Origin: Planctomycetota bacterium
Lineage (GTDB): Bacteria; Planctomycetota; UBA1135; UBA2386
Length of the DNA stretch: 56,952 nt
Assembly: GCA_016794425.1 (NCBI GenBank)
Contig: JAEUHR010000052.1
Location: forward strand, 1 to 56,952
Reading direction: 5' to 3'
Position numbers and translations under genes: made by a program. The first letter of the stretch is position 1, and each line of letters starts with the position of its first letter. Positions 35,847 through 46,450 of this stretch are shown here, in pieces. The notes under the pieces are model-generated. The model was not told where the DNA came from. It made no database searches and saw nothing but the letters and a program-made list of their open reading frames with translations.

Positions 35847-38846
35847 ATGCGATCCTCGAGCCACCATCCCGACCAGCTGCTGACCCACGCGGCGTTCCTG
35901 CGCGGCCTCGCCGCCGACCTGGCCCGCGGCGATGCCGACGACCTGCAACAGGCGACCTTCGCGGCCGCGCTGCGCCGGCCACCGGCCCACGCCGGCAACG
36001 AACGCGGCTGGCTGGCGACGATCGCCGCCAACCTGTGGCGCAACGAGCTGCGCGGCCGGTCGCGCCGCCGCCGGCACGAGGCGCAGCGGCCGGCCGGTGA
36101 CGCGGTGCCGACGCCGGCCGAGATCGCCGAACGCGAAGAGGTGCGGCGCCGCGTCGTGGCCGCAGTCGCGGCGCTGCCGGAGACGCTGCGCGCGGTGGTC
36201 GTGCTGCGCTACTACGAGGGGCTCGAGTCGGCGGCGATCGGCGCCCGGTTGCAGCTCGCCCCCAGCACGGTCCGTTCGCGGTTGCAGCAGGCGGTCGGCC
36301 GGCTGCGCGCGCAGCTCGACGAGCAACACGGCGGCTCGCGCGCCGCCTGGGTCGGCCCGCTGCTGGCCTGGCAGCACGCGGCGCAGACGCCGCTGCCGGT
36401 GGCCGGCACGCGCCGCCTCGCCTGGCTCGCGACGGCGGCCGCCGCGACGCTGCTGGTCGCGCTGGTCGCACTGGCCTGGAGCACGCACGAGCCGCGGCCG
36501 GCCAAGGCCGACGCGTCGGTCGCGCGCAGCGAGCCGGTGCTTCCGGCGGGCGACCTGGTGCCGGCCGCGGAGCGCGTCGACGCGCCGCGAGACCCGGCCC
36601 CGCCGTCGCCGGCCGCGACCACCGCGGATCTGCTCTGGCAGCCGCCGCTCGGCGCCCTGCGCGGCCTCGTCGTGGCAGCCGGCGACGGCGCACCGGTGCC
36701 CGCGGCGCAGGTCGTCGCGCGCCGCCTGCAGGCGCCGAGCAGTCCCTACGCACCGCTGCGGTCGACGCCGGCGGCCGAACGCACGACCGACACGGCGGTC
36801 GACGGCACGTTCGACCTCTTCGACCTGCCGGTCGGCGACTACGACCTGGACGTCAGCACGGCCGACGGCCGGCACGCCTGGGTGCGGCTGCCGGTCGGCG
36901 AGACGCCGCGCGACGTGCGGCTGACGCTGACCGCGCGCGCCTGCCGCGGCGAAGTGCGCGTGCGCGTGGTCGACGGCTCGGGCCGCGGCCTCACGGCGGC
37001 CGTGCAGGTGGCGGTCCACAGCCGCCGTTCCGGCTGCTTCGGCTGGGACCGTCGGCCGCCCCTCGAGGGCACTGCCGGCGACGACGGCTGGTTCGTGCTG
37101 CGCGACCGTGCCGAACTCGATCCGATCGAGTCGGGCGTCGCGGTGGCGCGCACCGAGGACGGCCGCGTCGGCATCGCCAAGCTGTGGACCGCGCACGGCA
37201 CGACGCCGACCAGCACCACGGTCACGGTCGCGGCCCCCGGCACGATCGTCGGTGTGCTGAGCGGCCTGCCGAACTACGCCGGCGTCGGCATCGTCGCCCA
37301 CGCGAGCCAGACGCTGGTGTTCGGACCCGACTGCTTCGCGGTGCGCGGCGAGGTCGCCGGCGACGGTTCGTTCCGCATCGAGGGCCTGCCGCCCGCCGAC
37401 TACAAGCTGCAGGTCACGGGCCTGGCGCGGCGCGCCGACAAGGAGCAGTACTGGAACACGACCACCACCACCGTGGCCGCCGGCACCGTCACCAGCAGCG
37501 ATCCGCCGGTGCTCGCCTGCATCGCCGGTGCCCGCCTGCACGGCATCGTGTGCGACACGACCGGCCGGCCGATCGCCGGCGCCTCGGTCACCGCGGTGCG
37601 GCCGTGGTTCAACAAGGTCTCGCGCTACGTGCTGCACCACCGCGAACGCGAGGCTTCCCGCTGGTTCCGCACCGTGGCTGGCACGACGGCGGCCGACGGC
37701 ACCTACGAGCTCGCGCTCGAGCCCGGCGAATGGCACCTGATCGCGCTTGCGCCGGGCCACGCGATGGACGTGCACCTCGGCCTCACGATCGGCGGCGGCA
37801 ACCGCGTCGACCTCACCCACACGCTGCCGGCCGACGGCGGCATCGCCGTGCGCAGCGTCACCAGCGTCGTGCTGCGGCACGTCGACCGACCGGACGAGTG
37901 GCACGCCCTCGGCGGCGGCGGCGTCGACGAACTGCGCGGCCTGCGCGCCGGCAGCTGGGAGCTCGGCAGCGTCGACGGCGGCACGTTCACGCCGACCACC
38001 CGTGTCGAGGTCGCCGTCGGCCGCATCACGTGGGTCGACCTCGCGCGCGGCGAAGCCAGGGAACTGCGCGGCGTGCTGCTGCACCGCGGCGAACCGCTGG
38101 CCGACCACGAGGTGCAGATCGACTCCGGCCGGCCGACGCGGACCGCCGCCGACGGCTCGTTCGTGCTGCCGCACGTCGCGGTCCCCGGCACCGAGCCGCG
38201 CCTGGTCGTGCGCCGCCACGGCATCGAGGTCGCTGCGACCGAGCAGCTGGAAGGCGTGATCGAACTCGGCGGCCGCCGCATCGAGATCGAGACCGTCGGC
38301 GCCGACGGCACGCCGCAGCCGGCGCGGATCCAGATCGGCTCGACGTTCGACGGTGGCGGCCGCCGCTACGACGTCGAGCACAACCGCGGTTCGACGCAGC
38401 TGGCCACGGGACGGCTGCAGCTGCTGCTGTGCGACGTCGACGAGTTCAGCGCGGTCGTGGCGACGTTCGCCGACGGTTCGCGCACGCATGCGCGGATCGG
38501 CGACGCGAACCACCTGCGCCTCGCGCATCGCCCCGCCGGCTCGATCGCGGTGCGCGTGCTCGATGTCGGTGGCCTGCCGGTCGCCGGCCAGCGCGTGACG
38601 GCGCTCGGATGGGGCCACGCCGGCGAGGCACCCAGCGACGCAAACGCGTTTGCCGACGGCTGCGCCGACGAGGACGAGGTCGTCGTCGGCACGACCGACG
38701 CCGATGGCCGCGCCGAACTGCGCGGCGTGCTGCCCGGACCGACGCTGCTGCGCGTCTGGGTCGCGGGCTCTGGCGGCGCCGAGGCGCGCCAGGTCGCCGT
38801 CACCGCGGGTACGACGACGCCGGTCGAAGTCGTGCTGGGCCGCTGA
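35847..38846 (+). CDS. ECF sigma factor fused to a TM helix and carboxypeptidase-regulatory-like domains
   Basis: A 999-aa fusion. Residues about 15-78 form sigma region 2 (LARGDADDLQQATFAAALRR, ERGWLATIAANLWRNELRGR). Residues about 98-158 form region 4 (LPETLRAVVVLRYYEGLESA, LAPSTVRSRLQQAVGRLR). A TM helix at about 190-212 (LAWLATAAAATLLVALVALA) is followed by roughly 780 extracytoplasmic residues. These are made of repeated beta-sandwich units of the CarboxypepD_reg type, recognisable by TxxDGxFxLxxLPxGxYxL-like patterns (DGTFDLFDLPVGDYDLDV, DGSFRIEGLPPADYKLQV, DGTYELALEPGEWHLIA). The sigma module would be tethered at the membrane with a surface sensor. No anti-sigma gene adjoins it. The start at 35847 follows TACGGT at 35829-35834. 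Confidence 0.88.
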   Translation: MRSSSHHPDQLLTHAAFLRGLAADLARGDADDLQQATFAAALRRPPAHAGNERGWLATIAANLWRNELRGRSRRRRHEAQRPAGDAVPTPAEIAEREEVRRRVVAAVAALPETLRAVVVLRYYEGLESAAIGARLQLAPSTVRSRLQQAVGRLRAQLDEQHGGSRAAWVGPLLAWQHAAQTPLPVAGTRRLAWLATAAAATLLVALVALAWSTHEPRPAKADASVARSEPVLPAGDLVPAAERVDAPRDPAPPSPAATTADLLWQPPLGALRGLVVAAGDGAPVPAAQVVARRLQAPSSPYAPLRSTPAAERTTDTAVDGTFDLFDLPVGDYDLDVSTADGRHAWVRLPVGETPRDVRLTLTARACRGEVRVRVVDGSGRGLTAAVQVAVHSRRSGCFGWDRRPPLEGTAGDDGWFVLRDRAELDPIESGVAVARTEDGRVGIAKLWTAHGTTPTSTTVTVAAPGTIVGVLSGLPNYAGVGIVAHASQTLVFGPDCFAVRGEVAGDGSFRIEGLPPADYKLQVTGLARRADKEQYWNTTTTTVAAGTVTSSDPPVLACIAGARLHGIVCDTTGRPIAGASVTAVRPWFNKVSRYVLHHREREASRWFRTVAGTTAADGTYELALEPGEWHLIALAPGHAMDVHLGLTIGGGNRVDLTHTLPADGGIAVRSVTSVVLRHVDRPDEWHALGGGGVDELRGLRAGSWELGSVDGGTFTPTTRVEVAVGRITWVDLARGEARELRGVLLHRGEPLADHEVQIDSGRPTRTAADGSFVLPHVAVPGTEPRLVVRRHGIEVAATEQLEGVIELGGRRIEIETVGADGTPQPARIQIGSTFDGGGRRYDVEHNRGSTQLATGRLQLLLCDVDEFSAVVATFADGSRTHARIGDANHLRLAHRPAGSIAVRVLDVGGLPVAGQRVTALGWGHAGEAPSDANAFADGCADEDEVVVGTTDADGRAELRGVLPGPTLLRVWVAGSGGAEARQVAVTAGTTTPVEVVLGR

Positions 38847-38852
38847 CGCCGA

Positions 38853-39896
38853 CTACCGCCCCAGCAGTGCGCGCAGCAACGGCACGTCCTCGCGCCCGCC
38901 GACGACGGTGCCGACGACGATCGTCAGCGGCACCGCGAGGAACATGCCGCCCGCCCCCCAGACCTGGCCCCAGAACACCAGCGACAGCAGCACCGACAGC
39001 GCCGGCAGGCCGAACTGGCGGCCCATCAGCACCGGCTCCAGCAGGTTGCTGATCGCGTTGTTGGCGATCACGTAGCCGATCGCCAGCGGCAGCGCGATGC
39101 GCCAGCCGAGTTCGGGCGCGGCGAGCGCCAGCAGCACGGCCGGCACCGCGGCCAGGATCGAGCCGACGATCGGGATGTAGTTCAGCACGAACGCGAGCAT
39201 GCCCCACAGCAGCGCCGACTCGACGCCGAACAGCACGTTCAGCAGCCAGACCGCGACGCCGGTCAGCAGGCTGGTCACGGTCTTGACGCCGAGGTAGCGC
39301 TGCAGGTCGCCGACCATCGCGAGCGCCCGGGCCTCGTCCCAGCCGGCACCGTAGGCGCGCCGCAACCGTTCGCGCAGCCGATCGCCCTCCCACAGCGTGA
39401 ACGCCAGTGCGATCGCGACCAGCAGCACCGCCGAGGCGAAGGCGAACGCACCGCCGACGCTCTGCTGCAGGAAGCCGAGCCACGCGCGCGGCTCGATCGA
39501 CCGCAGCACGTCCGCCGTGTCGACCTCGAGGCCCAGCGACCGCACCCAGCCGACCGCGCCGTCGAGGTACGCGTGCAGCCGGACCTCGTAGGTCGGCAGC
39601 CGCGCACCGAACTCGCCGAGCGCGTGCACCAACGTGCGCAACAGCAACCAGAACGCGGCACCGAGTCCGCCGAACGTCAGCAGCGCGCCGAGCGGGCGCG
39701 GCACGCCGCGGCGCTGCAGCCAGCGCAGCGGCCACTCGCCGAGCACCGCGAGCAGCAGCGCGAAGGCGATCGGCAACAGCCAGGACCGCGTCGCCTGCAG
39801 GCCGAACACGACCACGACCAGCGCCGCGAACGACCACAGGCCGCTCGGCCGCGGTGCCGGCGAACCGGATGGAACGGTGGCAGCGGACACGCGCAC
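38853..39896 (-). CDS. AI-2E family transporter (PerM/YdiK-like permease)
   Basis: Polytopic inner-membrane protein of the AI-2E/PerM family, whose members export autoinducer or act as Na+/H+ antiporters; the substrate here is unknown. Hydrophobic helices are at FAALVVVVFGLQATRSWLLP, FALLLAVLGEWPL, FGGLGAAFWLLL and FASAVLLVAIALAFTL. The family block then follows: GVKTVTSLLTGVAVWLLNVL, LNYIPIVGSILAAVPAVLL and LEPVLMGRQFGLPALSVLLS, with GGMFLAVPLTIV. I start it at GTG 39896 (347 aa). An ATG at 39926 is in frame, but its start codon would overlap that of the divergent ilvE gene. It ends 6 bp from the sigma fusion gene. Confidence 0.88.
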   Translation of the reverse strand: MRVSAATVPSGSPAPRPSGLWSFAALVVVVFGLQATRSWLLPIAFALLLAVLGEWPLRWLQRRGVPRPLGALLTFGGLGAAFWLLLRTLVHALGEFGARLPTYEVRLHAYLDGAVGWVRSLGLEVDTADVLRSIEPRAWLGFLQQSVGGAFAFASAVLLVAIALAFTLWEGDRLRERLRRAYGAGWDEARALAMVGDLQRYLGVKTVTSLLTGVAVWLLNVLFGVESALLWGMLAFVLNYIPIVGSILAAVPAVLLALAAPELGWRIALPLAIGYVIANNAISNLLEPVLMGRQFGLPALSVLLSLVFWGQVWGAGGMFLAVPLTIVVGTVVGGREDVPLLRALLGR

Positions 39897-39911
39897 ATCA
39901 TGGCGCCGCGC

Positions 39912-39917
39912 TATCGT
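39912..39917 (+). promoter_or_regulatory. -10-like element of the aminotransferase gene, leaderless spacing
   Basis: TATCGT lies 7 bp before the ATG at 39925 in the divergent spacer. Transcription would start at or next to the start codon. No clear -35. Confidence 0.35.
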
Positions 39918-39924
39918 CGCGACC

Positions 39925-40905
39925 ATGGCAGCGTCGTTCGATCCGGTCCCGACCGAGTTCCAGGTGCCGTTCGCGTGGCTCGACGGCGAGTGCGTGCCGG
40001 CCGCGACCGCGGCGGTGCCGCTGATGTCGCTGACCGTGCACTACGGCATCGGCGTGTTCGAAGGCATCCGCGCCTACGACGGCGCCGACGGCCCGGCCGT
40101 GTTCCGGCTGCGCGAGCACATCGCGCGGCTGTTCCGGTCGGCGGCGCTGCTGCGGCTCGAGATCCCGTTCGCGGCGGCCGCGATCGAGCGCGGCTGCACC
40201 GACGTGCTGGCGCGCAACGGGCTGCGCGCCGGCTACCTGCGACCGCTGGTGTTCGTCGACGACGGCAAGCGCGGCCTCGGTGCCAGCAACAACCGGATCC
40301 GGGTCGCGATCGCGACGTGGCCCTGGGGCCGCTACCTCGGCGACGAAGGCGTGCGCAACGGCATCCGCGCGCAGGTGTCGACGTTCGCGCGCATGAGCCC
40401 GCGCTCGTTCGTGCCCAAGGGCAAGGTCTGCGGCCAGTACGTGAACTCGGTGCTCGCCAAGCGCACCGCGGCGGCGGCCGGCTTCGACGAGGCGATCCTG
40501 CTCGACGACGACGGCTGCGTCGCCGAGGCGACCGGCGAGAACCTGTTCCTCGTGCGCGACGGCGCGCTGTGCACGCCGCCGCCATCGCAGCCGATCCTCG
40601 ACGGCATCACGCGCGCGTCGGTGATCGAACTGGCGCGCGAACTCGGCCTCGCCGTGCGCGAGGAGCGCTTCGCGCGCGACACGCTGCTGCTCGCCGACGA
40701 AGTGTTCCTGACCGGCACCGCGGCCGAGATCACGCCGGTGCGCGAGATCGACGGCCACCGGATCGGCGGCGGCACGCGCGGCCCGGTGACGGAGCGCCTG
40801 CAGAAGGTCTACCTCGACGCGGTGCACGGCCGGCTGCCGTCGCGGCCCGAGTGGCGCACGCGCTACGACGTCCGCAGCGACGCGGCGGAGCGCTCGGCGC
40901 GCTAG
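39925..40905 (+). CDS. ilvE: Branched-chain amino acid aminotransferase
   Basis: Fold-type IV PLP enzyme of 326 aa that interconverts Leu/Ile/Val and their 2-oxo acids. The N-terminal block VPLMSLTVHYGIGVFEGIRA is typical. The PLP lysine is Lys167 in GKVCGQYVNS (usually KxxGNYxxS; here Asn is Gln). GENLFLVRDGAL, ILDGITRASVIELA and EVFLTGTAAEITPVREIDG are the other family blocks. D-amino acid transaminase and ADC lyase share the fold, but motif wording and length fit IlvE best. It ends 4 bp inside the convergent radical SAM gene. Confidence 0.93.
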   Translation: MAASFDPVPTEFQVPFAWLDGECVPAATAAVPLMSLTVHYGIGVFEGIRAYDGADGPAVFRLREHIARLFRSAALLRLEIPFAAAAIERGCTDVLARNGLRAGYLRPLVFVDDGKRGLGASNNRIRVAIATWPWGRYLGDEGVRNGIRAQVSTFARMSPRSFVPKGKVCGQYVNSVLAKRTAAAAGFDEAILLDDDGCVAEATGENLFLVRDGALCTPPPSQPILDGITRASVIELARELGLAVREERFARDTLLLADEVFLTGTAAEITPVREIDGHRIGGGTRGPVTERLQKVYLDAVHGRLPSRPEWRTRYDVRSDAAERSAR

Positions 40906-42842
40906 TCGCCGCCCGCTGGCCGGCGGCTGGCGAACGGCCGGAAGTAGTTCGGCAGGAACGCGGACCACGCCGCCGCCGCCCGCGCCACGCGCTCGCGCCA
41001 GCCGACCGTCTCGAACCCGCCGCACGGACCGCTCGCCGCGCGCGCGCGGCGAAGGTGTTCGTCGGGCCCTCGGCCGTCGACGGCAGTCCAGTGCGGTGCG
41101 GCCAGGTCGGCATGGTCGACGTTGCGCCGCAGCGGCGGGGCGTCGTACGGCGGCACGTCGATCGTCACGGCGCCGCCGGCGCCGCGCGCCGCCGCCGACC
41201 GCGGCGCCAGGCGCGCTCCGACGTCGAACAGGTCCGGCAGCAGCGCCCACCGCAACGCCCGACCGAGGCGCGAGCGCGGCACCCGGACCTCGTGGCGGCC
41301 GCCGCGGGGACGAACCTCGGCGTAGGCGAGCGTCTCGTAGAGGCCGCCAGCTTCGGGCTGCAGCAGCAGCGCCGGCCGGCGCATCCGCGACAGCGAGCCG
41401 TGCGCGTCGACGACGTCGAACCGGAACACGACGCAGTCCGCGTGGTCCACCGCCTGCTGCCGGTGGATGCGCCGCAGCTCGGCGATCGCGCCGGTCGGAT
41501 CGAGGAAGTGCAGGCTGCGGCGGTCCGACGCCGCCGCTTCGCGCAGCGCCGCCTCGGCGTCGTCCAGGGCCGCGTCCCAGCCGCGCGTCTGCGCCGCGAA
41601 GTCCTCGAACACGTTCAGCTGTTCGGCCACCGGATACTGCGTGATGGGGTTCACCATCAGCCGCAGGTCGTTGGCGAGCGCGAAGCGCACGTTGTGGCCG
41701 ATCTCCGGCATGCCGCTCTTGCCGACGATCATCGCGATCGTCACGCGCCGGCGCGGCCAGTCCTGCGCTGCCTGCAGCCGCCGCACGTTCGCCAGCACGC
41801 GGTCGAAGCGCGCGCCGGCGCGCAGCCGCTCGTAGGTCGTCGGCACGAAGCTGTCCATCGACACGGTCACGTTGAGGCGCGGGAAGCGCTGCAACTTCGT
41901 GGCCTCGGCAGCGGTGATCATCGTGCCGTTCGACATGAACGCGAACGACAGGTTCGGGTGCGTGGCCGGATCGAACTCGCCGACGAAGCGACGGAACTGC
42001 GGCATCATGTACGGCTCGCCGCCGTGCCAGGTCAGCTCGTAGAGCGTCGGCAGCAGATCCATCACCTGCGGGGTCGTCGCGGGCAGGTGGCGGATGCCGG
42101 TGCGGCGCACCTCGTTCTGGCTGCACGACGGGCAGTCGATGTTGCAGTCCGACGATTCGATGAACGTGATCTTGCCGGGGCTCGCCGTCATCACCTCGGC
42201 GCCGCGCTGGTACTCCTCGTGCGCGCGCACGAGGTTGCGCCCCGACGCGTGCGACAGGTCGACGCGGTCGAGCGCCACGCGGTCGTCACCGCGACGCAGC
42301 TCGTAGCGCCGTCCGTTCGCGGCCGGATCACTGCCGTCCACCGTCGACAGGTAGACACAACCGCGCCACACTGAGTACCGCCCGCCACCACGCCGGCGGA
42401 TCTCGTCGTGGAGACAGTTGCCGTGCGGCAGCGGCACGCCGTCCTCGAGCACCTCGATCGCCGCGGCCGCGGGTCCGTGCTGCTGCCAGAACGAATCGGG
42501 GATCTGGCCGATGTGGCAGGCACCGGCGTCGTGGCGGAAGCTGTCCCCCCACTCGAACGCCGGATACGCGCCCATCATGCGCGGCGCCGGGCAGCGCGCG
42601 CAGGGGTGGCCGGCCAGGTCACCGGCCGCGTGCCGCCGCCGCAGGTCGCGGAACGCGGCGTTGTTCCAGATCGCCGCGATCGGCTGCTCGTTCGTGTTGC
42701 CGAGCGCGCGCTCGCCGACGAACGACCAGTAGCCGCAGGGCGCGACCTCGCCGGTCAGGTCGATCGACAGGAACTGCCAGGGGAACGCGCAGCAGCGCCG
42801 GCGGCCGGCCGCCTGCGCACGATCGGAAGCCCGCGACTCCAT
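40902..42842 (-). CDS. Radical SAM protein with N-terminal SPASM-like cluster domain
   Basis: A 646-aa radical SAM enzyme. The core begins at SSDCNIDCPSC (Cys233, Cys237, Cys240; CX3CX2C) and continues with ELTWHGGEPYMMPQF and LSFAFMSNGTMITAAEA, strands of the TIM barrel that ligate the 4Fe-4S cluster and SAM. Upstream, residues 17-90 look like a SPASM/auxiliary-cluster segment: CCAFPWQFLSIDLTGEVAPC, LGNTNEQPIAAIWNNAAF, then HPCARC. SPASM domains usually lie after the core, so the order is reversed. About 130 residues between the two are beta-rich, and the C-terminal 230 residues are not recognised. No small peptide precursor gene is visible next to it. The ATG at 42842 is preceded by a -10-like box. 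Confidence 0.85.
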   Translation of the reverse strand: MESRASDRAQAAGRRRCCAFPWQFLSIDLTGEVAPCGYWSFVGERALGNTNEQPIAAIWNNAAFRDLRRRHAAGDLAGHPCARCPAPRMMGAYPAFEWGDSFRHDAGACHIGQIPDSFWQQHGPAAAAIEVLEDGVPLPHGNCLHDEIRRRGGGRYSVWRGCVYLSTVDGSDPAANGRRYELRRGDDRVALDRVDLSHASGRNLVRAHEEYQRGAEVMTASPGKITFIESSDCNIDCPSCSQNEVRRTGIRHLPATTPQVMDLLPTLYELTWHGGEPYMMPQFRRFVGEFDPATHPNLSFAFMSNGTMITAAEATKLQRFPRLNVTVSMDSFVPTTYERLRAGARFDRVLANVRRLQAAQDWPRRRVTIAMIVGKSGMPEIGHNVRFALANDLRLMVNPITQYPVAEQLNVFEDFAAQTRGWDAALDDAEAALREAAASDRRSLHFLDPTGAIAELRRIHRQQAVDHADCVVFRFDVVDAHGSLSRMRRPALLLQPEAGGLYETLAYAEVRPRGGRHEVRVPRSRLGRALRWALLPDLFDVGARLAPRSAAARGAGGAVTIDVPPYDAPPLRRNVDHADLAAPHWTAVDGRGPDEHLRRARAASGPCGGFETVGWRERVARAAAAWSAFLPNYFRPFASRRPAGGD

Positions 42843-42848
42843 GCGGCG

Positions 42849-42854
42849 ATCGTA
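42849..42854 (-). promoter_or_regulatory. -10-like element of the radical SAM gene, leaderless spacing
   Basis: Minus-strand TACGAT ends 6 bp before the ATG at 42842 in the 42-bp gap after the uvrB stop. It suggests a separate, possibly leaderless transcript in addition to any read-through from uvrB. Confidence 0.35.
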
Positions 42855-42884
42855 ACCGCCGCCCGACCGCACCGGGCCGCGCCG

Positions 42885-44936
<2,052 letters not shown>

Positions 44937-45000
44937 GGCACCCGGTGTACGCAGCCGGGCCGGCTTTCCCAAGCGATCGAACCGGCCGCCGCCGACGCCG

Positions 45001-45030
45001 TTGACACCCCCGGCCGAACGGCCTTACCGT
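45001..45030 (+). promoter_or_regulatory. Sigma-70-type promoter
   Basis: A perfect -35 TTGACA at 45001-45006, an 18-bp spacer and -10 TACCGT at 45025-45030. A start site near 45037 would give a leader of about 30 nt with AAGGAA before the GTG at 45068. It is the best promoter match in the window. Confidence 0.65.
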
Positions 45031-45067
45031 CGGCTCCGCCCCTCACCCCTCTCCGCAAGGAAGTTCC

Positions 45068-46414
45068 GTGACCCAACGCAGGTCCTCGGCGTCCCGTTCG
45101 TCCTCGACCCGCACCGGCGCGACGTCCCGCTCGGCACGCGGGGCGCGCCCGCGCACCGACGGCAAGGTCGACGCCGCCTGTCCGCAGTGCGGCACCATGT
45201 ACCGCCTGGCGGCCGAGGCGCTCGACGAGAAGATGGAATGCGTCGAGTGCCACCGCGTGTTCTTCCCGAAGACCACCGCGGGCAAGCGCGTGCAGGGCCA
45301 GGACCACACCAAGACCTACATGCTGATGGGCGGCGGCGCGCTGGTGCTGATCGTGCTGTTCGCGGTGGTGTCGAGCAGCGGCGGCGGCGAGGCGCCAGAG
45401 CAGCCGAAGCCGGCCGCCGAGCGCCGCGAGGTCTACACGCCGGGCAACCACCCGCGCACCGCGCAGATCGTCAAGTGGGCGCAGGCGATGGCCGCCGACA
45501 ACCGGCTGGTGATCCAGACCCACAACGACGTGACCGCGCTGAAGGGCAAGCTCGGCGTCGCGGGCGGCGACGACAACGCGATCTACGCGGCGATCGCGAG
45601 CCACGACAGCACGCGCTTCCTGCGCGAACTGCAGTGCGACAGCGCCTCGCTCGAGAACGAGGCGGCGATGTCCGGCGCGACCGGCCGCGCGCTCGTCTAC
45701 GTGACGCCGAAGCCGGGCAACGACGACTGGAAGAAGAACACGCGCGGCGAGCTGCTGGTGTCGTTCCGCATGGACGGCGAGCAGATCAAGGTGACCGACT
45801 GGGAGGTCAAGATGGCGCCGGTGCGCAACCCGGCCAAGCCCGACACCAGCAAGACGACGTTCACGCCGAACGAGAACATCGCCAAGCCCGAGATGGTCGA
45901 CTTCGTCGACAGCACCGGCACCGCGCGCAAGAAGACCGAGTCGCAGCCGACCGCGGTGCCGCACTGGAAGGACGCCACGCCGGCGCAGCAGCAGAAGGCC
46001 GACCAGATCGTCGCCGACATCCTGACCAGCGCCGATCCGGAAGCGAAGGGCGGCCTGTTCACGCGCGCGACGCTGCAGGTGCAGACAATCGAAGACCGCA
46101 AGGCAGTCGTGCCGCGCGTGCTGAACGCGATGTTCGAGCTCTACGGCGACGTCAACGCCAACAACATGAAGCTGAGCCAGCTCGACCGCGCGCTGATGGC
46201 GTTCACCGGCAAGACGGTCGGCTACTCGCCCGAGAACAGCGGCGACGCCGCCAAGGACAAGGCCGCGCGCGAATCGTGTGTGCGGCAGTGGTTCGCGTTC
46301 TGGTGGCGCTACAGCAACGGCGACCTCAGTGAGTTCCTCGACCTGCGCGAGAACCTCGACGAACCGCTCGAGGGCGAGCAGCCCAAGGGCGAGAAGCCCA
46401 AGGGTCCGCTGTAG
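45068..46414 (+). CDS. Zinc-ribbon/transmembrane protein of unknown function
   Basis: A 448-aa protein with a Ser/Arg-rich N-terminus, then a zinc ribbon of the MJ0042/YgiT-like type (Cys38-X2-Cys41 and Cys58-X2-Cys61), and a single TM helix at about 84-103 (TYMLMGGGALVLIVLFAVVS). A roughly 340-residue C-terminal region on the far side of the membrane has no motif I recognise. The C-terminus is Lys/Glu/Pro-rich. Topology suggests a cytoplasmic metal or nucleic-acid-binding head with an external domain. It is paired with a gene of the same layout 36 bp downstream. A good sigma-70 promoter precedes the GTG start. Confidence 0.8.
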   Translation: MTQRRSSASRSSSTRTGATSRSARGARPRTDGKVDAACPQCGTMYRLAAEALDEKMECVECHRVFFPKTTAGKRVQGQDHTKTYMLMGGGALVLIVLFAVVSSSGGGEAPEQPKPAAERREVYTPGNHPRTAQIVKWAQAMAADNRLVIQTHNDVTALKGKLGVAGGDDNAIYAAIASHDSTRFLRELQCDSASLENEAAMSGATGRALVYVTPKPGNDDWKKNTRGELLVSFRMDGEQIKVTDWEVKMAPVRNPAKPDTSKTTFTPNENIAKPEMVDFVDSTGTARKKTESQPTAVPHWKDATPAQQQKADQIVADILTSADPEAKGGLFTRATLQVQTIEDRKAVVPRVLNAMFELYGDVNANNMKLSQLDRALMAFTGKTVGYSPENSGDAAKDKAARESCVRQWFAFWWRYSNGDLSEFLDLRENLDEPLEGEQPKGEKPKGPL

Positions 46415-46417
46415 TCT
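46412..46417 (+). promoter_or_regulatory. -10-like element at the end of the upstream gene
   Basis: TAGTCT overlaps the TAG stop of the first zinc-ribbon gene and lies 33 bp before the next ATG. No -35 match, so it is weak. Confidence 0.2.
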
Positions 46418-46450
46418 CCGCTCCCTCGTCCCGTCCGAAGAGATGCCCTC

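Noticed and set aside
34611..38618. A minus-strand open frame of about 1335 codons
   Set aside because: Antisense to the sigma-factor fusion and the upstream membrane protein, both of which have clear domain or TM evidence.
39897..39926. Longer start of the AI-2E transporter at the ATG 39926
   Set aside because: It would make the start codons of two divergent genes overlap in CCATGG, leaving no room for either promoter; the GTG at 39896 still precedes the first TM.
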